This document shows positions 27,612 to 37,409 of a DNA stretch of 64,000 bases, one piece after another. Numbering within the stretch: the first letter of the stretch is position 1; the number at the start of each line of letters is the position of its first letter. Below the pieces are notes generated by a model. That model saw nothing but the letters and a program-made list of their open reading frames with translations, was not told the DNA's origin and ran no database searches. The translations under genes and the position numbers were made by a program. Source of the DNA: Pseudoalteromonas luteoviolacea (GTDB lineage Bacteria; Pseudomonadota; Gammaproteobacteria; Enterobacterales; Alteromonadaceae); contig NZ_CP015411.1 in NCBI RefSeq assembly GCF_001750165.1, forward strand, positions 1,020,001 to 1,084,000, read 5' to 3'.

Positions 27612-28299
27612 AGTAATATCATTAGCCGCTATCATTCCGGCAGCAGGTGTTGGCTCTAGAATGGGGTTAAATCACCCGAAGCAATACCTCAAAATAGGTG
27701 ATCAAACCATTTTAGAGCATACATTAGACAAGTTATCTAAGGTTGACCTCATAGAGCATATTTATATCGCGATTAGCGATGATGACGCTTATTTTGATGA
27801 TTTAGAGTTACCCGATAATCGTGTGACACGAGTATCTGGTGGAAAAGAAAGAGCCAACTCCGTATTGAACGCATTGAAAGCAATGAAGGGCAGCCCACCT
27901 GAGTGGGTACTGGTTCATGATGCTGCAAGGCCACTTGTATGTATTAATGATATAGAAAAATTGATAACGACTTGCATCAGTGCAGATGAAGGTGGAATTC
28001 TAGCAAGCAAAGTAAAAGATACGATAAAAAAAGGCGACATATATAGTCAGGAAACCGTTCCAAGAGATCAACTTTGGCAAGCGCTTACACCCCAACTATT
28101 TCCTTACACGGCGTTATTAAACGCCCTGGATAGTGCCTTAGTAGATGGTGCGTTGATCACTGATGAAGCCTCTGCAATGGAAAGAGCTGGACAACCAGTT
28201 CGACTAATTAGTGGGCGTTCAGACAATATAAAAATTACGACTCCTGAAGATCACGCACTGGTATGTTTCTTAATGGATCAACAACAAAAGAGTATTTAG
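27604..28299 (+). CDS. ispD: 2-C-methyl-D-erythritol 4-phosphate cytidylyltransferase IspD
   Basis: A 231-aa enzyme of the MEP isoprenoid pathway that joins CTP and MEP to give CDP-ME. The nucleotide-binding start AAIIPAAGVGSRMG and the motif VLVHDAARPLV are intact. The ATG at 27604 is preferred over an upstream in-frame codon because it places AAIIPAAG at the usual distance from the N terminus. It overlaps ftsB by 8 bp and is followed at once by ispF. Confidence 0.97.
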   Translation: MNKVISLAAIIPAAGVGSRMGLNHPKQYLKIGDQTILEHTLDKLSKVDLIEHIYIAISDDDAYFDDLELPDNRVTRVSGGKERANSVLNALKAMKGSPPEWVLVHDAARPLVCINDIEKLITTCISADEGGILASKVKDTIKKGDIYSQETVPRDQLWQALTPQLFPYTALLNALDSALVDGALITDEASAMERAGQPVRLISGRSDNIKITTPEDHALVCFLMDQQQKSI

Positions 28300-28300
28300 T

Positions 28301-28777
28301 ATGTTTAGAATTGGTCATGGTTTTGATGTGCACAAGTTCGGTGGTCAGGGGCCTTTAATTATTTGTGGCGAAAAAATAGAGTTTGAGCATGGGTTTATTG
28401 CTCACTCTGATGGGGATGTAGCGGTTCATGCATTGTGCGATGCTCTTCTTGGTGCTGTTGCGTTAGGGGATATTGGCAAACATTTTCCCGATACTGATAG
28501 CGAGTTCGAGAATATTGACAGTAGGATACTGCTGCGAAGAGTCATCGAACAAGTCCTTGAAATGGGTTACAAAGTTGGAAATATTGATGTCACCATCGTA
28601 GCTCAAGCACCGAAAATGCGACCGCATATTGATGCAATGAGAACCAATTTAGCCTCTGATTGTCAAGTTGAGCTTGACCAAGTCAATGTTAAAGCAACAA
28701 CAACTGAAAAGTTAGGCTTTGAAGGCCGAAAAGAAGGCATTTCTAGCCACGCGGTTGTATTGCTTTTGAAGGGGTAG
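28301..28777 (+). CDS. ispF: 2-C-methyl-D-erythritol 2,4-cyclodiphosphate synthase IspF
   Basis: A 158-aa trimeric enzyme that cyclises CDP-ME 2-phosphate to MEcPP, two steps after IspD. Metal-binding GFDVHKF (Asp8, His10), HSDGDV and the C-terminal TTTEKLGFEGRKEGI are all present. Length is standard. It starts 2 bp after ispD, so translation is likely coupled; truD follows after 4 bp. Confidence 0.98.
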   Translation: MFRIGHGFDVHKFGGQGPLIICGEKIEFEHGFIAHSDGDVAVHALCDALLGAVALGDIGKHFPDTDSEFENIDSRILLRRVIEQVLEMGYKVGNIDVTIVAQAPKMRPHIDAMRTNLASDCQVELDQVNVKATTTEKLGFEGRKEGISSHAVVLLLKG

Positions 28778-28781
28778 ATAA

Positions 28782-29822
28782 GTGATAGACGCCATAGCTT
28801 CATTGAATTACCTTTACGGAAAGCCCTTGTCACAAGGTAACTTTAAGCACAACCCAGAAGACTTTGTGGTTGAGGAGATACTCGATATTGAGTTTACAGG
28901 GGAAGGAGAGCACGTTTGCCTGCAAATTATCAAACGAGGCGAGAATACGGCTTACTTAGCTAAACAAATCGCAAAGTTTGCTGGCGTAGCGCCAAGAGAT
29001 GTGAGTTATGCAGGTTTAAAAGACCGCCATGGTGTGTGTACACAGTGGTTCAGTGTACCTGTGCCAATTAAGAAACATATCGACTTTTCTCAGCTCAATT
29101 CAGACTCTCTGGTTGTTATCAATCAAATTCGACACAACCGTAAACTTAAAACCGGCTGTCATCGTGGCAATCGATTCGAGATCACACTGCGAAATGTTAC
29201 TAATCACTTGGATGTACTGGCGCGTATTAATGCTGTAAGGCAAGGTGTTCCCAATTACTTTGCTGAGCAAAGATTTGGCCATGATGGTCATAATTTGACA
29301 ATGGCAGAGCGATTATTTAGTGGCGAACATATTCGGGATAAAAAGCTCAGAGGTATCGTGATTTCAGCAGCTAGATCTCATATTTTTAATCAAATTGTAT
29401 CTCGTAGAGTGATAGAGCATGGTCTTGCAAAAACTTGGCATAGAGAAGTATTTTTATTGTCGGGTAGTAATGCTTTTTTTGAAGATGATTTAAACGATGA
29501 TATTGTTGAGCGTCTGAATCAAGGGGATATTCTACTGTCTGCACCGCTAGTTGGAAAAGGCAAAAAAGGCCTGACTGAGACGGAACTGTCTTGGTTAGAA
29601 GAGTATACTTCTTGGCGAGAAGGGCTTGCTGAACTTGGTTTGAAAAACGAGCGGAGAAGTCTAAGAGTGATCCCTAATTCTCTTAGTGTGAAAACAATTG
29701 ATGATGCGACATTAAAGTTGAACTTTGAGTTACCGAAAGGCTGTTATGCAACCTCTGTACTTCGAGAGCTTATTGAGCACAAAGATGTGAGTTTGAGAGA
29801 TAAACAAGACTTTGGAGAATAA
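28782..29822 (+). CDS. truD: tRNA pseudouridine(13) synthase TruD
   Basis: A 346-aa enzyme that converts U13 of tRNA-Glu to pseudouridine. The catalytic segment SYAGLKDRHGVCTQWFSV contains the active-site Asp (KDR), and NYFAEQRFGHDGHN begins the inserted TRUD domain. The start is GTG, 4 bp after ispF. Length and motifs are normal for the family. Confidence 0.97.
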   Translation: MIDAIASLNYLYGKPLSQGNFKHNPEDFVVEEILDIEFTGEGEHVCLQIIKRGENTAYLAKQIAKFAGVAPRDVSYAGLKDRHGVCTQWFSVPVPIKKHIDFSQLNSDSLVVINQIRHNRKLKTGCHRGNRFEITLRNVTNHLDVLARINAVRQGVPNYFAEQRFGHDGHNLTMAERLFSGEHIRDKKLRGIVISAARSHIFNQIVSRRVIEHGLAKTWHREVFLLSGSNAFFEDDLNDDIVERLNQGDILLSAPLVGKGKKGLTETELSWLEEYTSWREGLAELGLKNERRSLRVIPNSLSVKTIDDATLKLNFELPKGCYATSVLRELIEHKDVSLRDKQDFGE

Positions 29823-29827
29823 TAAGA

Positions 29828-30577
29828 GTGAATATTTTACTGAGCAATGATGATGGTGTTAGTGCAAAAGGGATAGAGGTGCTGTACAAGGCGCTCAGTG
29901 AGGTAGCAAATGTCACCGTAGTTGCTCCAGACAGAAATTGTAGTGGGGCAAGTAATTCTCTCACATTAATGAACCCACTGCGTACAACTAAATTAGACAA
30001 TGGGTTTATCTCAGTAAACGGAACACCTACAGATTGTGTTCATTTAGGGGTCAACCAGTTAACGAAAACACCGCCAGATTTGGTCGTTGCTGGGATTAAT
30101 AATGGGGCTAATCTTGGAGATGACACGCTTTATTCTGGTACCGTGGCTGCCGCAGCTGAGGGACGTCATCTGGGGTTGCCAGCGATTGCTGTTTCTCTTT
30201 GCTCTAAAAAAGAGGCACATTATGAGACAGCAGCAGCGGTCACAATAAAAATCATCAATGCACTTGGTAGTCATCCATTGCCTCAAGACCAAATAATTAA
30301 TATAAATGTGCCAGATATTCCATTGTCTGAGCTCCGAGGTATTAAAGTGACGCGGTTGGGTGCACGTCATAAAGCGGACACCATGACTAAACAAAAAGAT
30401 CCTTGGAATCGTGATATATATTGGTACGGTACTTTGGGTACTGAGAGCGATGCTGGTGAAGGAACTGATTTTTATGCTGTGAAGCAAGGGTATGCTGCAA
30501 TTACGCCATTAACCGTTGATATGACAGCTCATGATAGCCTAGAGCGTTTAGCAACTTGGTTATCTTCGCAGGAGTAA
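29828..30577 (+). CDS. surE: 5'/3'-nucleotidase SurE
   Basis: A 249-aa metal-dependent nucleoside monophosphatase of the stationary-phase survival cluster. The N-terminal LLSNDDGVSAKGI carries the metal-binding Asp pair, and GINNGANLGDDTLYSGTV forms the rest of the active site. GTG start, 5 bp after truD. It precedes pcm and rpoS as in most gammaproteobacteria. Confidence 0.97.
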   Translation: MNILLSNDDGVSAKGIEVLYKALSEVANVTVVAPDRNCSGASNSLTLMNPLRTTKLDNGFISVNGTPTDCVHLGVNQLTKTPPDLVVAGINNGANLGDDTLYSGTVAAAAEGRHLGLPAIAVSLCSKKEAHYETAAAVTIKIINALGSHPLPQDQIININVPDIPLSELRGIKVTRLGARHKADTMTKQKDPWNRDIYWYGTLGTESDAGEGTDFYAVKQGYAAITPLTVDMTAHDSLERLATWLSSQE

Positions 30578-30582
30578 ATACT

Positions 30583-31221
30583 TTGCTAAACAATTATCAA
30601 CGCAGTGCTGATAAACTGATGAACAGTTTAAGATCACAAGGTATTCAGGATGAAGAAGTACTAAACGTCATGCATAACACGCCTAGGCATGTGTTTATTG
30701 ATGATGTTTTAAAACATAAATCATATGAGAATACCGCACTGCCCATTGGGCAAGGGCAAACTATTTCTCAGCCATATATTGTGGCGAAAATGACAGAGGT
30801 TTTACGCCAAATAGGTATTAAAGATAATATTCTTGAAGTCGGGACAGGATCCGGTTATCAAACGGCGATTTTGGCACAGCTTTTTGACAAGGTGTTTAGT
30901 ATTGAAAGAATCAAGGCTTTGCAATGGCAAGCGAAAAGAAGGTTACATCAATTAGATTTATACAATGTGTCTATGAAGCATGGCGATGGTTGGCAAGGGT
31001 GGCAATCAAAAGGACCATTTAACGGCATTATTGTTACAGCGGCTGCTGCGACGGTCCCTGAATCATTGTTGTTACAGCTTGCTGAAGGCGGAGCCATGAT
31101 AATCCCTATTGGGGTGGAAGAGCAGGTATTAACTTTATTTATACACCGTAATGGCCAAATTACTCAGCAACCTATAGCTTCAGTGAAGTTTGTTCCTCTT
31201 GTGGCTGGACCGATTATATAA
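30583..31221 (+). CDS. pcm: Protein-L-isoaspartate O-methyltransferase Pcm
   Basis: A 212-aa SAM-dependent repair methyltransferase acting on isoaspartyl residues of aged proteins. The family signature ALPIGQGQTISQPYIVAKM and the SAM motif EVGTGSGYQTA are present. The TTG at 30583, after ggag at 30571-30574 and giving the usual length, is preferred over an upstream TTG at 30556 inside surE. It lies 5 bp after the surE stop. Confidence 0.95.
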   Translation: MLNNYQRSADKLMNSLRSQGIQDEEVLNVMHNTPRHVFIDDVLKHKSYENTALPIGQGQTISQPYIVAKMTEVLRQIGIKDNILEVGTGSGYQTAILAQLFDKVFSIERIKALQWQAKRRLHQLDLYNVSMKHGDGWQGWQSKGPFNGIIVTAAAATVPESLLLQLAEGGAMIIPIGVEEQVLTLFIHRNGQITQQPIASVKFVPLVAGPII

Positions 31222-31318
31222 ATAAAGAAGGAAAATTTTTTATAACCCTGATACATTATTCGTCTTAAGTACGTTGATTGTATTGATACAAATATACGAT
31301 GGAATTTGTGGAGTGTGA

Positions 31319-32146
31319 GTGAAACATTCGAACTTTTTTATAGTGGGTATACTATGTAGTTCATTGGTAGCCTGTTCCTCTGTTCATTCACCAGCACCTG
31401 TGGTTAGTCTTACTAAAGGTAAGACCAAGGTGTCAAAAAAAATTCATATTAAAAATAACCGCTACAAAGTGAAAAAAGGTGATACCTTATTTTCCATTGC
31501 ATTTAGCGCAAATAAAGATGTTAGAACAGTTGCCAAAATCAACAAAATCCAGCCTCCCTATACCATTTACCCTGGTCAAACTATTTTACTAACCTATCCT
31601 AAAAAATCTAACAAAACGGCTAAAAATACGTCTTCAAAAACCAATAATTATACAAATAATAAACCTTTAAATAACAAACTCTCAAAAAAAGAGCTTGATC
31701 CACCTAAGCAACGAGAGTATGTTCAAAGTCAAGCCAATAAAAAAACCAATGACACCAATGCTTTGTTGAATAAAAAGGTACGGTGGAATTGGCCCGCAGT
31801 AGGTAAAGTGACAAGACGCTTTTCTATTAAAGAAAATGGCTACAAGGGAATACAGATCACAAACAAAACAGGGACATCGATAAAAGCTGCGGCAAGTGGC
31901 ATTGTTGTTTATGCAGGGAGTGCATTACGAGGCTATGGTAATTTGATAATTCTGAAACATACAGATGATTATCTTAGTGCCTACGCCCACAATTCCAAAT
32001 TGCTAGTAAGAGAGCAGCAGCAGGTTAAAGTGGGGCAGAAGATTGCCGAAATGGGTAGTTCGGATGCAAGCTCAGTAGCCTTACGGTTTGAAGTGAGGTA
32101 CCGGGGTAAATCCGTGAACCCAATAAGGTATCTGCCTAAAAAATAG
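31319..32146 (+). CDS. nlpD: Murein hydrolase activator lipoprotein NlpD
   Basis: A 275-aa lipoprotein. The signal peptide ends in the lipobox SLVACSS (Cys19). A LysM domain follows (YKVKKGDTLFSIAFSANKDV), then a Lys/Asn/Thr-rich linker, then an M23/LytM domain from about residue 155 (WPAVGKVTRRFS ... YGNLIILKH). LytM His/Asp residues are partly degenerate, typical of NlpD, which activates amidases instead of cutting wall itself. GTG start. The rpoS promoter commonly lies inside nlpD, which may hold here. Confidence 0.93.
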   Translation: MKHSNFFIVGILCSSLVACSSVHSPAPVVSLTKGKTKVSKKIHIKNNRYKVKKGDTLFSIAFSANKDVRTVAKINKIQPPYTIYPGQTILLTYPKKSNKTAKNTSSKTNNYTNNKPLNNKLSKKELDPPKQREYVQSQANKKTNDTNALLNKKVRWNWPAVGKVTRRFSIKENGYKGIQITNKTGTSIKAAASGIVVYAGSALRGYGNLIILKHTDDYLSAYAHNSKLLVREQQQVKVGQKIAEMGSSDASSVALRFEVRYRGKSVNPIRYLPKK

Positions 32147-32198
32147 CGTATCGACGTATTGATGGAACACTATCACTTATTCGCTTGGGAGGATGCTT

Positions 32199-33182
32199 AT
32201 GGCTCAAACAGCAAAACAGAAAAGTAAAGTGAACCCGGAATTAGACGATAAGTTTGACGGGGCGGACGAAGATGGTCCAAACGAAGAACTTTTGGAAGAT
32301 ATAGACAGTGACGAAGAGGTTTTTTCAAAAGACGACACTGTTAAAAACCTTGATGCAACTCAGCTCTATTTAGGTGAAATTGGTTTTTCCCCTTTATTAA
32401 GTGCTGAAGAAGAAGTGTATTTTGCGAGAAAAGCCCTAAAAGGGTGTGAGGCATCTCGCAAACGGATGATTGAGAGCAATTTAAGGCTCGTGGTGAAAAT
32501 AGCACGTCGCTATAATAATCGTGGCTTAGCGCTTCTTGATTTAATTGAAGAAGGTAATTTAGGCCTTATTAGGGCTGTAGAGAAGTTTGATCCTGAAAGA
32601 GGTTTCAGATTTTCAACATACGCAACGTGGTGGATCCGTCAAACCATTGAGCGTGCCATCATGAACCAAACCCGCACTATTCGTTTACCTATCCATGTTG
32701 TAAAAGAACTGAATGTGTATCTCAGAACTGCAAGAGAGCTCACTCAAAAGTTAGATCATGAACCCACGGCGGAAGAGATTGCTGAATGTCTTGACAGGCC
32801 AGTAGAAGACGTCAGTAAAATGCTGCGCTTAAACGAGAAGATCACATCCGTTGATACGCCTATTGGCGGCGACAACGATAAAGCATTGCTAGATATTATC
32901 GCGGATGAGCGTGGCTACGAGCCCGAAAGTGAAGTACAAAATAAAGATATTAACCGACATATAGTGGATTGGCTTGGTGAGCTAAACCCTAAGCAGCGTG
33001 AAGTGTTAGCGCGGCGTTTTGGCTTATTAGGGTATGAGCCTTCTACTTTGGAAGATGTGGGTAGAGAGATAGGTCTGACTCGGGAAAGAGTGAGACAAAT
33101 TCAGGTTGAAGCTTTGCGTCGGCTGAAAGATATTTTACAGCATGAAGGGCTTAGTACGGATAGTCTTTTTGAGCAACTATAG
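32199..33182 (+). CDS. rpoS: RNA polymerase sigma factor RpoS
   Basis: A 327-aa stationary-phase and general stress sigma factor. Region 1.2 is DATQLYLGEIGFSPLL, region 2 is NLRLVVKIARRYNNRGLALLDLIEEGNLGLI (shown here in part), followed by FSTYATWWIRQTIERA, and region 4 includes LGLTRERVRQIQVEAL-like sequence (IGLTRERVRQIQ). The ATG at 32199 fits the gggagg ribosome binding site better than the ATG at 32193, which overlaps it. It closes the surE-pcm-nlpD-rpoS cluster. Confidence 0.97.
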   Translation: MAQTAKQKSKVNPELDDKFDGADEDGPNEELLEDIDSDEEVFSKDDTVKNLDATQLYLGEIGFSPLLSAEEEVYFARKALKGCEASRKRMIESNLRLVVKIARRYNNRGLALLDLIEEGNLGLIRAVEKFDPERGFRFSTYATWWIRQTIERAIMNQTRTIRLPIHVVKELNVYLRTARELTQKLDHEPTAEEIAECLDRPVEDVSKMLRLNEKITSVDTPIGGDNDKALLDIIADERGYEPESEVQNKDINRHIVDWLGELNPKQREVLARRFGLLGYEPSTLEDVGREIGLTRERVRQIQVEALRRLKDILQHEGLSTDSLFEQL

Positions 33183-33301
33183 CCATTTGCAAGATTATTA
33201 ATATATTGATTTAAAGAAGAGTAATTTACTTGCAGTAGCTCTGTTTGGTAGTCAATTACAATTGTGCCATAAAAGCACAGTACATTCGTTCTAATTAAGG
33301 T

Positions 33302-33335
33302 AAAAAACCACATGATGTCATGTGGTTTTTTATTG
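33302..33335 (+). terminator. Intrinsic terminator downstream of rpoS
   Basis: A perfect 14-bp inverted repeat, aaaaaaccacatga / tcatgtggtttttt, with a 2-nt centre and a T run on either strand. It stands about 120 bp after the rpoS stop and could terminate transcripts from both directions. Confidence 0.88.
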
Positions 33336-33880
33336 CCTCATATTTAGCTAAGGGTGGACGTGTTACTATTTTTTGAAACCAGCTAACAGCGGTTTATAGG
33401 GCGTTGTGCCTCAGGTGTGTTTATTTTCAAGAATAAATCGGCTTGTTTTCAGCACATCGCAATTTTTGAATGGGTTCGATAACAACAATCGTCTAGTGAT
33501 GTAAAATTATTATGGACAATAGTCGTATTAATTTGAATAGACAGTGCTAATGAGCGGCTTTAAAACCTTAACGCTACGTTTAAAGTTTAATGGCTAGCCT
33601 TTGAGCGCAATTAGGCTATTTATCTTATTTCTTCCAATGTCAAAAAATCAAGATTACTAATAGCTGGCTTATCTGTCATCAATTTAAAAGCTTAACTAGG
33701 ACAGAAGTAATATCCTTTATTAATAAGGCCGTCACTCAATATATTTAAACGTTTTGCCTGCCATGATTTTACGGTAATCGAGGTGCTTACATATTCTAAT
33801 GCATTATAGGTATTATCAAGCTGAAAGGAGTTGATAAGTGTAGACAGAAGCTAATGTGTAAGTGGGGCTAAAGGAAGGTG
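33336..33880. other. Gene-free stretch between rpoS and valS
   Basis: About 545 bp with no open frame supported by a ribosome binding site or family similarity, and no tRNA-like fold. It is A/T-rich. The leftward valS transcript and the rightward rpoS transcript end on its two sides. I see no clear feature; a small RNA cannot be excluded. Confidence 0.6.
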
Positions 33881-33882
33881 AA

Positions 33883-33905
33883 TAGGCCACCACAAAGGTG
33901 GCCTA
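33883..33905 (-). terminator. Hairpin downstream of valS
   Basis: The 9-bp perfect inverted repeat taggccacc / ggtggccta with loop acaaa lies 9 bp beyond the valS stop. The following T run on the minus strand is weak, so termination efficiency is uncertain. Confidence 0.7.
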
Positions 33906-33913
33906 CAGGATAA

Positions 33914-36760
33914 TTATAAGCTTTCTATTTTTGCTTTTTGCTCTAATAGCTTTGCTTTAGCGTCACTAAATTCAGTCAGCTTCGCTTTTTCTTTTGCAAG
34001 CACTGCTTCAGGTGCATTGTTAACGAATTTCTCGTTTGCTAGCTTTTTCTCTACTTGCGCAAGGCCTTTTTCTGCCTTTTCTAGTTGCTTAGCAATACGG
34101 GCTAATTCAGCATCGACATCAATTAAACCAGCCATTGGGATCATGATCTCTAAATCACCGATAAATGCCGTTGCAGACGCTGGTGCATCATCTTTGTTAT
34201 CAAGTACAGTAAATGCTTCTAGCTTAGCCAGTGAACTTAAGAACGCTTGGTTCTCGTCTAAACGACGCTGATCTTGTTCACTCACATTGGCAAGTAATAC
34301 GCCAAGCGGTTTGTTTGGACTGATGTCCATTTCACCACGGATATTACGAATAGCAAGAATAAACTGCTTAACCCACTCAAGATCTGCCATTGCCTGTGCG
34401 TCAACTTGTGATTCATCAAACTGAGGGAAGGCTTGTAGCATAATGGTATTGGCTTCAAGGCCTGCTAATGGTGCTACGCGTTTCCAGATGGTCTCTGTAA
34501 TGTACGGCATTAGCGGGTGCATTAGGCGTAATAACCCTTCTAAAACAGTGATCAACGTATGACGAGTGCCACGTTGCTGCTCTTCGTTGCCTTTGAATAG
34601 TACCGGCTTGGTTAGCTCTAAATACCAGTCACAGAACTGGTTCCATGTGAATTCGTATATGGTATTTGAAGCAAGGTCAAATCGGTAGTTATCTAAATGC
34701 TCAGTGAATGTTTGAACAGTGTTTTGGAACTGGCCTAAGATCCAACGGTCAGCCAGTGAGTACTGCTTAGGCGCATCGTTAAAGCCACAGTCTTGCTCTT
34801 CTGTGTTCATTAGAACATAACGGCTTGCATTCCATAGTTTATTACAGAAGTTACGGTAGCCTTCTAGTCGATTCATATCCCAATTGATATCACGTCCTGT
34901 TGATGCCATTGCAGCAAGTGTAAATCTGAGCGCGTCTGTGCCGTGCGCTTCGATACCATCAGCAAAAGTCTTGCGGGTATTCTTTTCAATCTTTTTCGCC
35001 AATTGAGGCTGCATCAAGTTACCAGTGCGCTTAGTTACCAGGCTTTCAAGGTCTATGCCGTCAATCATATCAAGCGGGTCAAGGACGTTACCTTTTGATT
35101 TGGACATCTTGTCGCCGTTTTCATCGCGAATAAGACCTGTAACATAAACAGTTTTAAATGGGATCTGTGGTGTACCATCATCATTTTTCACGAAGTGCAT
35201 CGTCATCATGATCATACGAGCTACCCAGAAGAAAATGATATCAAAACCTGTTACAAGCACATCTGATGGGTGGAATACTTTCAGGTCTTCTGTATTGTCT
35301 GGCCAGCCTTGCGTTGAGAATGTCCAAAGCGCAGAAGAGAACCAAGTATCTAGCACATCATCATCTTGTGTAAGTACAACGTCATCAGCTAAGTTATTTT
35401 CTTTACGCACTTCAGCTTCATCTCGACCGACATACACGTTACCTTGAGCGTCATACCATGCTGGGATCCTATGGCCCCACCAAAGTTGGCGTGAAATACA
35501 CCAATCTTGAATGTCGCGCATCCAAGAGAAATACATATTTTCATATTGCTTTGGTACAAACTCAATGTCACCGTCTTCAACAGCTTTGATTGCAGGTTCT
35601 GCAAGTGGGGCAACACGAACATACCATTGGTCTGTTAATAGAGGTTCAATCACAACACCTGAGCGATCGCCATAAGGAACAGTTAGGCTATGATCATCAA
35701 TTTTTTCTAACAGACCTGCCTGCTCAAACTCTTCGATGATCAGCTTTCTTGCATCGAAGCGATCTAAACCATGAAAACGCGCTGGAATTGGCGCATCTAG
35801 AGAGAGCTCTTTGCCATCAAAGGTGTAGCTTTCACCTTGAGTTAGTACAGCGGCATCTTTGTTGAATACATTGATCATTGGTAGCTGGTGGCGCTTACCA
35901 ACTTCGTTATCGTTAAAGTCGTGAGCAGGTGTGATTTTTACACAACCTGTGCCTTTTTCCATATCAGCATGTTCATCGGCAACGATAGGGATACGACGAT
36001 TAACAATAGGTAGTAAAATTTCTTTACCAATTAGGTCCTGATAGCGTTCATCATCAGGGTTTACAGCTACGCCTGTATCACCAAGCATGGTTTCAGGTCG
36101 CGTAGTTGCAACGATGATGTAGTCTTTACCGTCTTTGGTTTTCACGCCATCGGCCAGTGGGTAGCGAAGGTTCCACATATGGCCTTGTTTATCTTTGTTC
36201 TCAACTTCAAGATCAGAGATTGCCGTATGTAGCTTTGGATCCCAGTTTACTAGACGTTTACCGCGATAAATTAAATCTTCTTTATATAGGCGAACGAACA
36301 CTTCTTTAACGGCTTCTGATAGCCCTTCATCCATTGTAAAGCGCTCACGGTCCCAATCAACAGAGGCACCTAAGCGGCGTAACTGTTTTGTAATCGTACC
36401 GCCTGATTCATTTTTCCACTTCCAGATACGGTCGATAAACTCTTCACGGCCAAGATCGTGTCTTGTTTTACTTTCTTCGGCTGCAAGTTTACGCTCAACA
36501 ACCATTTGTGTCGCGATACCTGCGTGGTCTGTACCCACTTGCCATAAAGTATTTTTACCTTTCATACGTTGATAGCGAATGAGGGTGTCCATTATGGTGT
36601 CTTGGAACGCGTGGCCCATATGCAGGCTACCTGTGACATTTGGCGGTGGGATCATTATTGAGTATGCATCGCCTTGTCCGGAAGGCTTGAAGTAGCCGCT
36701 TTCTTCCCAGTCTTGGTATAGAGACTGTTCAATATCTTGTGGGTTATAGGTTTTATCCAT
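33914..36760 (-). CDS. valS: Valyl-tRNA synthetase ValS
   Basis: A 948-aa class I aminoacyl-tRNA synthetase charging tRNA-Val. PPPNVTGSLHMGHAF holds the HIGH-type motif (near residue 47), and DKMSKSKGNVLDP holds KMSKS. The CP1 editing domain lies between them (ATTRPETMLGDTGV). The C-terminal coiled-coil arm (LARIAKQLEKAEKGLAQVEK) is typical of ValRS. Length is standard. It lies 23 bp after holC on the same strand, the usual pepA-holC-valS order. Confidence 0.98.
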   Translation of the reverse strand: MDKTYNPQDIEQSLYQDWEESGYFKPSGQGDAYSIMIPPPNVTGSLHMGHAFQDTIMDTLIRYQRMKGKNTLWQVGTDHAGIATQMVVERKLAAEESKTRHDLGREEFIDRIWKWKNESGGTITKQLRRLGASVDWDRERFTMDEGLSEAVKEVFVRLYKEDLIYRGKRLVNWDPKLHTAISDLEVENKDKQGHMWNLRYPLADGVKTKDGKDYIIVATTRPETMLGDTGVAVNPDDERYQDLIGKEILLPIVNRRIPIVADEHADMEKGTGCVKITPAHDFNDNEVGKRHQLPMINVFNKDAAVLTQGESYTFDGKELSLDAPIPARFHGLDRFDARKLIIEEFEQAGLLEKIDDHSLTVPYGDRSGVVIEPLLTDQWYVRVAPLAEPAIKAVEDGDIEFVPKQYENMYFSWMRDIQDWCISRQLWWGHRIPAWYDAQGNVYVGRDEAEVRKENNLADDVVLTQDDDVLDTWFSSALWTFSTQGWPDNTEDLKVFHPSDVLVTGFDIIFFWVARMIMMTMHFVKNDDGTPQIPFKTVYVTGLIRDENGDKMSKSKGNVLDPLDMIDGIDLESLVTKRTGNLMQPQLAKKIEKNTRKTFADGIEAHGTDALRFTLAAMASTGRDINWDMNRLEGYRNFCNKLWNASRYVLMNTEEQDCGFNDAPKQYSLADRWILGQFQNTVQTFTEHLDNYRFDLASNTIYEFTWNQFCDWYLELTKPVLFKGNEEQQRGTRHTLITVLEGLLRLMHPLMPYITETIWKRVAPLAGLEANTIMLQAFPQFDESQVDAQAMADLEWVKQFILAIRNIRGEMDISPNKPLGVLLANVSEQDQRRLDENQAFLSSLAKLEAFTVLDNKDDAPASATAFIGDLEIMIPMAGLIDVDAELARIAKQLEKAEKGLAQVEKKLANEKFVNNAPEAVLAKEKAKLTEFSDAKAKLLEQKAKIESL

Positions 36761-36783
36761 TACACAGAACCTTAAAAAATACT

Positions 36784-37230
36784 TTAGTTATCAATTTCTT
36801 TAGTTGAAATGTTGGCGCCAATAGAGCGCAGTTGTTTGAACCTTTCCCGGGCAGCCTGCTTGGCCATCGGCTCGACGGGGACAAAGTCATATACTTGCTC
36901 AAATCGTCGGACAAAGTCCGGGATATGTGTGGCAAGGTTTATCAGTATTGTACGTCGCCCAACGGGGGGCATTTGGCCAATTTCTACTGGAGCGCCGCCT
37001 TTAGGGCCTTCTCCTTGTAAGTTATGAGGTACAAAACTGTCAGCGTCGAACTGCCACAAGTGTTCGTCAATTGCATGGGCGTTTTCTACTGTATCCACGT
37101 ATATAAATACACGCTGCCCTGCACGGTACAGTTTAGCAGCACTTCGCGCTGCAAGGTCAAAATGAGCCGGGACTTGATGACTAGGCTCTTGGTCATGCTT
37201 TAACACTAAAAAGTGTGCGTTGATTGACAT
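36784..37230 (-). CDS. holC: DNA polymerase III chi subunit HolC
   Basis: A 148-aa clamp-loader accessory subunit that links the replisome to SSB. The family core is seen in AAKLYRAGQRVFIYVD, DEHLWQFDADSFVPHN and TILINLATHIPD. The ATG at 37230 (MSINAHFLVLK) is preferred: the longer open frame reaches back into the pepA terminator and would give an oversized protein. It is followed by valS after 23 bp. Confidence 0.93.
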   Translation of the reverse strand: MSINAHFLVLKHDQEPSHQVPAHFDLAARSAAKLYRAGQRVFIYVDTVENAHAIDEHLWQFDADSFVPHNLQGEGPKGGAPVEIGQMPPVGRRTILINLATHIPDFVRRFEQVYDFVPVEPMAKQAARERFKQLRSIGANISTKEIDN

Positions 37231-37307
37231 GGCATGTGACTTATCTTCAGTACTGAATGCAGGACACCAAATAAAAATACTTTGTGCCTGAACAGCGTTC
37301 AAAATAA

Positions 37308-37334
37308 AGCCGCATTCTGACACAGAATGCGGCT
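37308..37334 (-). terminator. Intrinsic terminator between pepA and holC
   Basis: The perfect 12-bp inverted repeat agccgcattctg / cagaatgcggct with a 3-nt loop is followed on the minus strand by ttattttg. It ends the pepA transcript, so holC-valS probably has its own promoter or relies on read-through. Confidence 0.87.
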
Positions 37335-37409
37335 CTCATCAATCTACTGTGGACCGTGAAGTGAGTTATTTACTATCCCATCACATATCCATCCGTATTT
37401 AGTTTATTT

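Noticed and set aside
33363..33620. Integron attC-like sequences (gctaacagcgg, gggcgttgtgcc)
   Set aside because: No paired core sites of correct spacing, no cassette genes and no integron integrase nearby.
37231..37323. Longer holC start at 37323
   Set aside because: It would translate through the pepA terminator hairpin and exceed the usual HolC length; the ATG at 37230 gives the normal N terminus.
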